A stretch of DNA of 6,826 bases from Patescibacteria group bacterium (GCA_015485755.1 WFTD01000042.1:1-6826), one strand, 5' to 3'; shown: positions 1 through 6,156, numbered from the stretch's first letter. The notes: generated by a model not told the origin, from the sequence alone. Made by a program: numbers and translations.

Positions 1-573
1 GGCAATAGCCTTGCGGCGATGGTTTATTTTATCTCTTTCTAACTTTGTTAACTGATCATAGGTTTTATCAAATTCAGGCAGGTAAAAAATAGATCTAACT
101 GGATAGCCAACACTTATTTTGTCAGGCATCTCTGTGACAATTTTGCCTTCCACAGCCCCTTCTGTTTGCAAATACTCATTTGTTTTTGGATCGTAAATAG
201 TTATAACAGTTTTGAGGTAGGCCAATCTTTGATCGCCAGTTAAACCATCCATTTTCATTAAAATTTTTTCCACCAATTCTTGGTCAGTTAAAGGACGGTT
301 TGATTCCCACCTTCTAGTGCGGACACCAGGTGCATTATCAAGAGCTGGGATCTCCAGCCCACCATCATCAGCCAAAGTCAACAGTCCCGACAAGTGGGCA
401 TAAATTTTTGCCTTTTTCAAAGAATTTTCTGAAAAAGTTTCTCCATCTTCTTCTACCTCTTGGTTAATGCCCAACTCTGCTAAATCAGTTAATTCAAAAC
501 TGAAATCCTTCATTATCTCAAAAAAATCATGTATTTTACTTTGGTTGTGGCTGGCAATTAGTAACTTACGCAT
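1..573 (-). CDS. rdgB: Non-canonical purine NTP pyrophosphatase (RdgB/HAM1/ITPase family), C-terminus cut by window edge
   Basis: Reading from the ATG at 573 gives 191 codons open to the window edge. The family is usually about 195-200 residues, so only a few residues should be missing. The family hydrolyses dITP, ITP and XTP to the monophosphate plus pyrophosphate, keeping deaminated purines out of DNA and RNA in the cytosol. Visible motifs are the nucleotide-binding SHNQSK (8-13), EEDGETFSENSLKKAK (41-56), the acidic DDGGLE (69-74) where most members have DDSGL, PGVRTRRW (82-89), EGAVEGKI (138-145), and the closing INHRRKA (183-189), matching the usual SHRxxA. The usual GFGYDP loop is replaced by GYPVRSIFY (156-164). 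The start lies 8 bases after the lysS stop, so co-transcription with lysS is likely. An AGGG sits 14 bases before the ATG, too far for a good ribosome site. Family assignment is firm; exact substrate preference is unknown. Confidence 0.9.
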   Translation of the reverse strand, partial: MRKLLIASHNQSKIHDFFEIMKDFSFELTDLAELGINQEVEEDGETFSENSLKKAKIYAHLSGLLTLADDGGLEIPALDNAPGVRTRRWESNRPLTDQELVEKILMKMDGLTGDQRLAYLKTVITIYDPKTNEYLQTEGAVEGKIVTEMPDKISVGYPVRSIFYLPEFDKTYDQLTKLERDKINHRRKAIA

Positions 574-581
574 AAAATTGT

Positions 582-2711
582 CTATAACCCTATTTCATCT
601 GCAATTTCCTGCATAGCCTCCAGCGATAAAACAAAAATTTCCTCCAAATCAAGCCCTAAAAATTCTTCTGCTTTTTGAACAATAGCACGATTAACCCCGG
701 CGGCAAATGATTTTTGTTTAAATTTCTTTTTGACTGAATCAACTGTTACGCTGGATAGTTTTTTGTCAGGCTGTACCAAAGCGCAAGCTGTAATCAGACC
801 TGTTAATTCCTCTACGCTATATAAAGCTTTGGCCAATAACGTCGGCAATGATAACTCATGCAAATAATTATGAGCTTTAATGGCATAAATTATCTCTGGA
901 TGAAGCCCCTCTTTTGTGAGTATTTCTTCAGCTATAATACCATGCTGATGAGGGTCTTTTTTAGTCAAAGGATAATCAATATCATGCAAAAGGCCGGCAA
1001 TACCCCAAACTTCCTCATTGCGATTGAATTTTCTTGCCAGCGCCCTCATAACTACCTCAACAGCCAAAGAATGTTTAAATAAATTATCATCTTCTGGAAT
1101 ATATTTTTTTAACAATTCTAAAGCTTGCTTCCGTGAAATGCCGGGATCAGTCGCTTCTTCAATCTTCTCTGTCTCATTTTGTTTGTCATCAAGTTTGGTT
1201 TTAGGCCGCATCAAAGGAAAGAAAACTACATCCTTTAGATTGTCCTGGCTGGTTAGCAGGGCAACGATCCTATCAATTCCCATCCCCCAACCTGAAATTG
1301 GCGGCATACCATATTCCATAGCTAAAATATAATCTTCATCCATCATCATTGCCTCCTCATCCCCTTGGCTTTTTAAGCGAGCTTGTTCTTCTAATCTTTT
1401 TCTCTGCTCCTGTGGGTCAACTAACTCAGAATAAGCATTAACCACCTCCCAACCGTTAATAACCAACTGGAACCTATCAGCTTGTTTGGGGTTATCATCA
1501 TTAGCTCTAGCCAAAGGAGACAATTCAATTGGATGAGCGATGATAAATGTCGGTTTTATAATTTTATTGCGTGATACTTTTTTGTAGAGAGCGTCAACCA
1601 AATTGCCAAATCCTAATTTATCAATATCATCTATCTCAATCCCCTTTCTGCCAATCTCTGCTCGCAATCCTTCAACCGAATCAAATTCGTTTATATCAAT
1701 GCCGCTGTCGCGCTTAATTAGCTCTGCCATTGGCACAACCTCATAAGGAGGGGAAAAGTCAATTGTTTGGCCAAAAATATTTAGTTCCAATTTACCAAAA
1801 ATGTTTCTTATCATTTCAGTTACCAATTGCTCAGTAAATTTTAGATTATCTTGCCAATTCCAATAAGCGGCATAAAATTCTAGCATTGTAAATTCCTGCA
1901 AATGAGAAGGGTCAATGCCTTCATTGCGAAAACAACGAGCAAATTCAAATACCTTCTCATAACCGCCAACTATCAATCTTTTTAAATATGTCTCCGGAGC
2001 GATCCTCAAATACAAATCAATATCAAGGGCATTGTGATGAGTAATAAACGGTTTAGCTAAAGCGCCTGATGCAGTTGCATTTAAAATGGGCGTTTCTACC
2101 TCAACAAATCCATTTTCCTCCAAAAACTTACGCAAAAACTTTATAACCTTATGCCTTACTTTAAACACCTCCCTTGTTTCAGGGTTAACCAAAAGGTCCA
2201 AATAACGTTGGCGATATTTTATTTCTTGATCTTTTAATCCGTGGAATTTTTCTGGCAGCTGCCGCAGGGCTTTGCCCAAAAATATTAACTCTTCTACCAT
2301 CAAAGTTATCTCCCCTTTGTGAGTTTTGAATAGCCTGCCGCCAACGCCAACAAAATCACCTAAATCAAACAAATCTATCAAGCCAAAATATTCTCCCAGC
2401 CTTTCTTTGGTAAAAGCTACCTGCATCCTTCCACTTTCATCTTGCAGATGAGCAAAAACAAGTTTGCCATGGCGCCTGATTGTCATTAAACGTCCAGCAG
2501 TTTGAAAAAAAGGATCAGCCGGATCTATCTCATCAGCTGAAGCAAGCTTCATCTTTTCTGCTTGGCTGACAATATCAGCAACTTTGTCTTTTTTGTCAAA
2601 TCTCTCTGGATAAGGATGAAAGCCCAATTTTTTTATTTGATTGAGCTTGCTTAGACGCAATTGAAAATCATCTTGTTCATTGTGATCATTGGTATTAGCA
2701 GTGTTATCCAT
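582..2711 (-). CDS. lysS: Class II lysyl-tRNA synthetase with C-terminal HD phosphohydrolase domain (fusion)
   Basis: This 709-residue protein charges tRNA-Lys with lysine at the cost of ATP. Residues about 65-145 form the OB-fold anticodon-binding domain. The class II catalytic core follows: motif 1 GFVEVETPIL (201-210), motif 2 FRNEG...EFTMLEFY (261-280), lysine-site segment GWEVVNAYSEL (420-430) and motif 3 GWGMGIDR (474-481). An ordinary LysRS ends near residue 503. Here a charged linker (505-525) leads to a complete HD-type domain (about 526-709) with H547, H576-D577, H588/H590, H614 and an acidic residue E634 where relatives usually have D. Similar HD proteins are known as stand-alone proteins of about 180 residues; their substrate is not well established. 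No frameshift or stop separates the parts. The ATG at 2711 gives the expected N-terminal helix and sits behind a strong promoter, although no Shine-Dalgarno is evident. It follows greA, a common bacterial neighbour. The LysRS call is firm; the role of the HD part is open. Confidence 0.95.
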   Translation of the reverse strand: MDNTANTNDHNEQDDFQLRLSKLNQIKKLGFHPYPERFDKKDKVADIVSQAEKMKLASADEIDPADPFFQTAGRLMTIRRHGKLVFAHLQDESGRMQVAFTKERLGEYFGLIDLFDLGDFVGVGGRLFKTHKGEITLMVEELIFLGKALRQLPEKFHGLKDQEIKYRQRYLDLLVNPETREVFKVRHKVIKFLRKFLEENGFVEVETPILNATASGALAKPFITHHNALDIDLYLRIAPETYLKRLIVGGYEKVFEFARCFRNEGIDPSHLQEFTMLEFYAAYWNWQDNLKFTEQLVTEMIRNIFGKLELNIFGQTIDFSPPYEVVPMAELIKRDSGIDINEFDSVEGLRAEIGRKGIEIDDIDKLGFGNLVDALYKKVSRNKIIKPTFIIAHPIELSPLARANDDNPKQADRFQLVINGWEVVNAYSELVDPQEQRKRLEEQARLKSQGDEEAMMMDEDYILAMEYGMPPISGWGMGIDRIVALLTSQDNLKDVVFFPLMRPKTKLDDKQNETEKIEEATDPGISRKQALELLKKYIPEDDNLFKHSLAVEVVMRALARKFNRNEEVWGIAGLLHDIDYPLTKKDPHQHGIIAEEILTKEGLHPEIIYAIKAHNYLHELSLPTLLAKALYSVEELTGLITACALVQPDKKLSSVTVDSVKKKFKQKSFAAGVNRAIVQKAEEFLGLDLEEIFVLSLEAMQEIADEIGL

Positions 2712-2739
2712 AAGCTTAAATTAAAGAAAATGTGGATTT

Positions 2740-2768
2740 ATTATAAAAAAAAATTGCCAAATTGGCAA
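2740..2768 (-). promoter_or_regulatory. Sigma-70-type promoter of lysS(-rdgB)
   Basis: On the minus strand the -35 box TTGCCA (2763-2768) and the -10 box TATAAT (2740-2745) are separated by exactly 17 bases. Transcription would start near 2733 and leave a leader of about 20 bases before the lysS ATG, too short for a T-box or riboswitch. The -35 box and most of the spacer are the same bases as the second hairpin and T-run after greA. The call rests on consensus match and position only. Confidence 0.65.
2745..2768 (-). terminator. Intrinsic terminator after greA, second hairpin with T9 run
   Basis: On the minus strand TTGCC and GGCAA arms (2764-2768 and 2754-2758) enclose the loop AATTT, and nine T follow directly (2753 down to 2745). 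Allowing a tight loop, the dyad extends to TTGCCAA/TTGGCAA. The stem is short, so it may work together with the stronger hairpin just upstream. It overlaps the lysS promoter almost completely. Confidence 0.5.
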
Positions 2769-2772
2769 ATGC

Positions 2773-2796
2773 AAACAGCCCCTTTGGGGGCTGCTT
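2773..2796 (-). terminator. GC-rich hairpin 12 bases after greA
   Basis: CAGCCCC (2787-2793) and GGGGCTG (2776-2782) on the minus strand pair perfectly over the 4-base loop CAAA. Two A-T pairs and one G-T wobble extend the base of the stem. The wobble is only tolerated in minus-strand RNA, which fits a greA transcript. The following tract (TTTGCATTT) is a poor U-run, so termination may be completed at the next hairpin about 5 bases further on. Confidence 0.65.
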
Positions 2797-2808
2797 ATTT
2801 TTGTATAT

Positions 2809-3276
2809 TTATTTAATATCAACTATCTTATATAGCACTTTACCTTTAGGTAAATCAAGTTCAATCTCTTCGCCTTTTTTCCTTCCTAGCAGAGCTTGTC
2901 CCAAGGGTGATTCATTGGAAATTTTTCCTTGGGCCGGGTCAGCCTCATTCATACCAACTATTTCATACTCAAACTGTTTGCCGTCGCTTTCTATAATAAC
3001 TTTATTGCCAACCTCTACCTTTTCCCTGTCTACTTCCTTTGTTGACAATACTTTGGCGTTGCGCAATATCTCCTCAATCTCCAATATCCTTTTGGCAATC
3101 AACCCTTGCTCATCTTTTGCATCTTGATATTCAGCATTTTCAGACAAATCACCCAGTTCCTTGGCTTCAGCAATCCGTTCTGCTACCTCTGGTAAAGCCT
3201 TTTCTTTAAGGTGTTTTAGTTCTTCTATTAATTTCTGGTATCCTTTTTCAGTGAGGATTTTTTCATCATATGCCAT
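2809..3276 (-). CDS. greA: Transcription elongation factor GreA
   Basis: GreA binds in the RNA polymerase secondary channel and stimulates cleavage of backtracked RNA, rescuing stalled complexes. The 155 residues match the usual 155-158. Residues about 1-77 form the antiparallel coiled coil, with the acidic tip LGDLSENAEY (41-50); D43 and E46 correspond to the Mg-coordinating tip residues. Residues about 83-155 form the FKBP-like RNAP-binding domain, including SPLGQALLGRKKGEEI (123-138). The ATG at 3276 is the family-typical start; the sequence before it (AAGCGAAAATT) holds no good Shine-Dalgarno. The gene has its own promoter in the gap after secF and a double hairpin behind it, so it looks mainly monocistronic. 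Neighbouring greA and lysS is frequent in bacteria. The protein has no cysteine, and nothing in it looks unusual. Confidence 0.97.
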   Translation of the reverse strand: MAYDEKILTEKGYQKLIEELKHLKEKALPEVAERIAEAKELGDLSENAEYQDAKDEQGLIAKRILEIEEILRNAKVLSTKEVDREKVEVGNKVIIESDGKQFEYEIVGMNEADPAQGKISNESPLGQALLGRKKGEEIELDLPKGKVLYKIVDIK

Positions 3277-3299
3277 AATTTTCGCTTAATATAAAATAA

Positions 3300-3328
3300 A
3301 GAATAATGCCAAAACTGCCAGCTGTCAA
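3300..3328 (-). promoter_or_regulatory. Sigma-70-type promoter of greA
   Basis: A perfect -35 box TTGACA (3323-3328) and a -10 box TATTCT (3300-3305, 4 of 6 consensus) lie 17 bases apart on the minus strand. The expected start near 3293 leaves a leader of about 17 bases. The spacer contains a direct repeat TGGCA-GTTT-TGGCA (3307-3320). Immediately upstream, overlapping the secF stop codon, is ATAGCACTC, resembling one arm of the HrcA operator CIRCE. No terminator is visible between secF and greA, so read-through from secDF is also possible. Confidence 0.55.
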
Positions 3329-3335
3329 GGGAGTG

Positions 3336-4274
3336 CTATTTAGAGCGTTTTCTTTTGCTCAAATTGTACCAATCAACCAACAGGGGCGAAGCGATGAATA
3401 TGGAAGAATAAGTACCAATAATAGTTCCAATTATCAAGGCTAAAACAAATTGTTTAATTGTCTCCCCGCCAAACAAGAAAATGGCAAATAACACCAGTAA
3501 AGTGGTAAAAGAGGTATTAATAGATCTGACTAAAGTTTGATTTAAAGCTGAATTTACCACCTCAGAGAACTCTTTGTTTTTTTGGTGAAATAAATTTTCC
3601 CTTGTACGGTCAAACACAACGATCGTATCATTGACAGAATAACCCAAAATTGTCAATAGAGCCGTAATAAATAATATATTCACTTCATAATTATAAAAAT
3701 ATCCCAAAACTGCAAAAATTCCAGTAGTAATCAAAATATCATGAGCCAAAGCCAAAATTGCAACAATGCCATATTTCCATGATTGCACAGGATAAGATAC
3801 TTTTCTAAAAGCGTAAGCAATATACAAAATTATAAATATAATAGCAATGGATAATGCGGTTATTGCTTTGTCTCGCAGTTCCCTGCCAATGGCTGGACCA
3901 ATTGACTCAAATCTTATCTCAGTAACGCCACTATTTTCATCGGTAGAAAATTTTTCTTTTAATTTTGATAGTATCTGCTGATGTTCTTCTTCGCTGACAT
4001 CCCTCAATCTGATAATAGCCCTGTTTTGGTCAACTGGCTGAATGCTAACATTGCCAAGATCAAGTTCTGCTAAAACATTTTTTATCTCGGTTGGCGCTGG
4101 CCTGGTTTGGGAAAATTCAACTTCCATCAAAGTTCCTCCGGTAAAATCAATTCCAACTTTAAGGCCCCACAAAGAAAGTGCGGCTATACTAATAGCTATA
4201 AGCAGCAAGGAGAAAGAATACCAAATTTTGCGGTATTTAATAAAAGGAAAAACTTTTTGGCTAGTTTTAGTCAT
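3336..4274 (-). CDS. secF: Protein translocase subunit SecF
   Basis: SecF pairs with SecD in the membrane to pull preproteins out of the SecYEG channel using the ion gradient. The 312 residues are a normal length. TM1 is about 15-37, followed by the conserved GIDFTGG (41-47) and the extracytoplasmic P4-type domain (about 48-130). Five more hydrophobic segments follow (about 137-157, 168-193, 198-221, 253-270 and 273-298). The signature GYSVNDTIVVFDRTREN (211-227) carries D215 and R223, and AHD (177-179) is also typical. The tail is basic (SKRKRSK). The ATG lies 2 bases after the secD stop, so the pair should be translationally coupled. An AGAAGAG is 19 bases before the start, too distant for a classical Shine-Dalgarno. 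The protein contains no cysteine. Family assignment is very secure. Confidence 0.97.
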   Translation of the reverse strand: MTKTSQKVFPFIKYRKIWYSFSLLLIAISIAALSLWGLKVGIDFTGGTLMEVEFSQTRPAPTEIKNVLAELDLGNVSIQPVDQNRAIIRLRDVSEEEHQQILSKLKEKFSTDENSGVTEIRFESIGPAIGRELRDKAITALSIAIIFIILYIAYAFRKVSYPVQSWKYGIVAILALAHDILITTGIFAVLGYFYNYEVNILFITALLTILGYSVNDTIVVFDRTRENLFHQKNKEFSEVVNSALNQTLVRSINTSFTTLLVLFAIFLFGGETIKQFVLALIIGTIIGTYSSIFIASPLLVDWYNLSKRKRSK

Positions 4275-4276
4275 AA

Positions 4277-6022
4277 TTATTTTGAATTATTATCTCTTCT
4301 GTCTGCGCTATGGTCTTTATGGTATCCAAACAACCATTGGTGTTTAGTCAATCTTGACCCGCTAAAAAGCAAAAGTAATACTTTTGTGACAAAAATAGCT
4401 GTAAACATACTTACAATCACACCAATACTCAAAGTCAGGGCAAAACCTTTGATAACTGAAGTGCCAAACCAAAACAAAATAGCTGTGGTAATTAAGGTAG
4501 AAATATTTGAGTCACGAATAGCCTCCCAGGCTCGCTTAAAACTCTCTTCCACCGCTTTATTGAAAGGCTGGTCTTTTGACAATTCCTCTTTTAATCTTTC
4601 AAAAATAAGCACATTGGCATCAACCGCTATGCCCAGTGATAAGATATAACCGGCAATACCAGCCAAAGTCATTGTTACGCCAATCAATTCATACAATCCA
4701 AAAACAGCTACTGAATAAATAAGCAAGGCAAATACAGCCAAAAGTCCTGGTAACCTATAATATAAAATCATAAATACTACCAAAGCCAAAAGGCCAATCA
4801 TGCCAGCCTTTAAGCTTTTGTCTAAACTTTCTTTGCCCAGAGTCGGTCCAACGGTTTGCTGTGATACAAGTTTTATCGGTACCGGTAAAGCACCAGCATT
4901 CAATTTCTGGGCTAATTGCTTAGCCTCTTGAATAGTAAAGTCTCCCGTAATAACAGCCTCCCCATCGGTTATTACAGCCTGAACGGTTGGTATTGATATC
5001 GGCTCTCCGTCCAAAAATATTGCCACTGGTTTATATAAATTTCTCTTTGTAATCTCAGCGAATAATTTCTTTCCTTCATCATTAAATTGCAAGCTAACTT
5101 GGGGAGCGCCAGTATTTTGATCAAAAACTAAAGTAGCCCTTTTCAAGTGCTTACCTGACAATTTTGTATTAATCCACTGCGGAGCTGGTTGAACTATATC
5201 AGTAGGTTTTTTCTTGGCAATTAAAATATGGCGGGCATGCACCTCTTTGTTTTCCCCCTCTCCCCTTTCCTCTAATTTTTGAATGATATGATAGCCAAAA
5301 ATAGTTTCTACTGGCTCTGATGTTATCTCCCCTACTTTCAAATCGTCAAAAATAGCCTTATCAAATTCAGGCACAAACAGCCCCCTTTTTACAAATCCTA
5401 AATCACCACCCTTATCTTTGCTGCCAGGATCTTCTGAATATTTTTTAGCAAGCTCAGCAAAATCCTCACCCTGGTTTAACTTAGCAATAATATCTTTGGC
5501 TTTTTGGTAAGCTTCTTTGTTATATTGTTCTAATTCTTGCTGTTGCTCAGGGGTGAGTTTTGGTTCAGCTGTGTACTCAGGATTTTGTTCCTTAAACTCA
5601 AGCAATGGGGTCTCTCCAATCTGCTTGATTGCATCATTCACATCAAAAACTCCAGCCAGCTCAACAATAACTCTGTATTTATCGCCAACTTTATTGGTTT
5701 GAACTAATGGTTCTGACACGCCAAAAGCATTCACCCGCCTTTCAATAACATCACGCACGCCTTCAATAGCCGATTCTTCCTCGCCTGGCGGCAAATTTGA
5801 TGTATCTGCCTCAAAAACCAAATGAGCTCCGCCTTGCAAATCAAGGCCTAATTTAGGATGAAACTTATTAAACCAAGAGCTGCCAGGAATATAATTGGGT
5901 ACTTGCGGCGCTACAATCCCAGCAAAAACAGCTGTTATTAGCAAAATAACAAAAAATCTAAGCCATAATTTTTGTTTAACAGTCAAAGTTGCCTGTTTTG
6001 ACTGTTTGTAATTATTTCCCAT
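4277..6022 (-). CDS. secD: Protein translocase subunit SecD with inserted parvulin (PpiC-type) prolyl isomerase module
   Basis: SecD is the first half of the SecDF export motor. TM1 (about 18-40) is followed by GLDLQGGAHLVFEAD (59-73) and IERRVNAFGVSEP (93-105), the start of the P1 domain. After LLEFKEQNPEY (140-150) comes an insertion of about 130 residues. A helical linker leads into NQGEDFAELAKKYSEDPGS (183-201), GGDLGF (205-210), VPEF (217-220) and FGYHII (242-247), the hallmarks of a parvulin-type isomerase, and then VHARHILIAKK (261-271), which normally opens that fold. P1 resumes at SGKHLKRATLVFD (289-301). The C-terminal membrane part has five segments (about 403-421, 424-447, 449-472, 503-523 and 526-554), with the conserved GIAVDANVLIFER (464-476), D468 being the proton-path aspartate. 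The ATG at 6022 precedes the basic N-terminus and TM1. SecD identity is certain. The isomerase module is clear from motifs, but its activity is inferred. Confidence 0.96.
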   Translation of the reverse strand: MGNNYKQSKQATLTVKQKLWLRFFVILLITAVFAGIVAPQVPNYIPGSSWFNKFHPKLGLDLQGGAHLVFEADTSNLPPGEEESAIEGVRDVIERRVNAFGVSEPLVQTNKVGDKYRVIVELAGVFDVNDAIKQIGETPLLEFKEQNPEYTAEPKLTPEQQQELEQYNKEAYQKAKDIIAKLNQGEDFAELAKKYSEDPGSKDKGGDLGFVKRGLFVPEFDKAIFDDLKVGEITSEPVETIFGYHIIQKLEERGEGENKEVHARHILIAKKKPTDIVQPAPQWINTKLSGKHLKRATLVFDQNTGAPQVSLQFNDEGKKLFAEITKRNLYKPVAIFLDGEPISIPTVQAVITDGEAVITGDFTIQEAKQLAQKLNAGALPVPIKLVSQQTVGPTLGKESLDKSLKAGMIGLLALVVFMILYYRLPGLLAVFALLIYSVAVFGLYELIGVTMTLAGIAGYILSLGIAVDANVLIFERLKEELSKDQPFNKAVEESFKRAWEAIRDSNISTLITTAILFWFGTSVIKGFALTLSIGVIVSMFTAIFVTKVLLLLFSGSRLTKHQWLFGYHKDHSADRRDNNSK

Positions 6023-6035
6023 CTTTTCTGAAATT

Positions 6036-6061
6036 AAAAAAAATTATAGGTTCAACAACCT
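6036..6061 (-). terminator. Weak hairpin plus T8 run, possible terminator of the L,D-transpeptidase gene
   Basis: On the minus strand AGGTT (6057-6061) and AACCT (6048-6052) pair over the loop GTTG, then ATAA and eight T follow (6043 down to 6036). Only two G-C pairs support the stem, and it lies about 95 bases after the stop at 6157, so this is a marginal call. The TATAAT of the second secD promoter candidate lies at the base of the hairpin. Confidence 0.25.
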
Positions 6062-6072
6062 GAATTTAACAA
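6043..6072 (-). promoter_or_regulatory. Second candidate secDF promoter, close to the start
   Basis: TTGTTA (6067-6072, 4 of 6 consensus) and a perfect TATAAT (6043-6048) are 18 bases apart on the minus strand. Initiation near 6036 would leave a leader of only about 14 bases. The surrounding DNA is so AT-rich that a chance TATAAT is quite possible, so this is less convincing than the upstream candidate. Confidence 0.35.
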
Positions 6073-6101
6073 ATATTTATATAAATTCACAGACTGAAAG
6101 T

Positions 6102-6130
6102 ATAATAAATTATTTTTTTATTTTAGGCAA
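6102..6130 (-). promoter_or_regulatory. Candidate main secDF promoter
   Basis: On the minus strand TTGCCT (6125-6130) and TATTAT (6102-6107) lie 17 bases apart. An overlapping TATACT (6099-6104) is an alternative -10 with a 20-base spacer. The spacer is almost pure A/T. Initiation near 6095 would give a leader of about 70 bases. The -35 begins with the same TTGCC as the lysS promoter. The call is based on consensus and spacing alone. Confidence 0.5.
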
Positions 6131-6156
6131 GAGTAAATATCCACTTTTTGCTATTT

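Noticed and set aside
505..1199. HD domain as a separate gene downstream of lysS
   Set aside because: The frame runs uninterrupted from the LysRS core through the linker, with no stop, no promoter and no convincing internal start with a ribosome site near 1200.
858..1332. Two plus-strand frames opposite the HD/linker part of lysS
   Set aside because: They overlap each other and oppose the conserved HD motifs; there is no sign of independent coding.
2712..2739. T-box or lysine riboswitch before lysS
   Set aside because: The promoter leaves only about 20 bases of leader, far too short for either element.
2762..3127. Plus-strand reading frame of 121 codons opposite greA
   Set aside because: It starts inside the greA terminator hairpins and runs antisense to conserved GreA; the Ser/Leu-rich translation is a typical shadow.
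3277..3335. Intrinsic terminator between secF and greA
   Set aside because: The only dyad is a loopless CAGCTG core with a mismatch and no adjoining T-run; it overlaps the greA -35 box instead.
4107..4649. Plus-strand reading frame of 180 codons opposite secF/secD
   Set aside because: It lies antisense to strongly conserved SecD and SecF sequence, has no recognisable domain, and its composition is that expected of the complement of membrane-protein codons.
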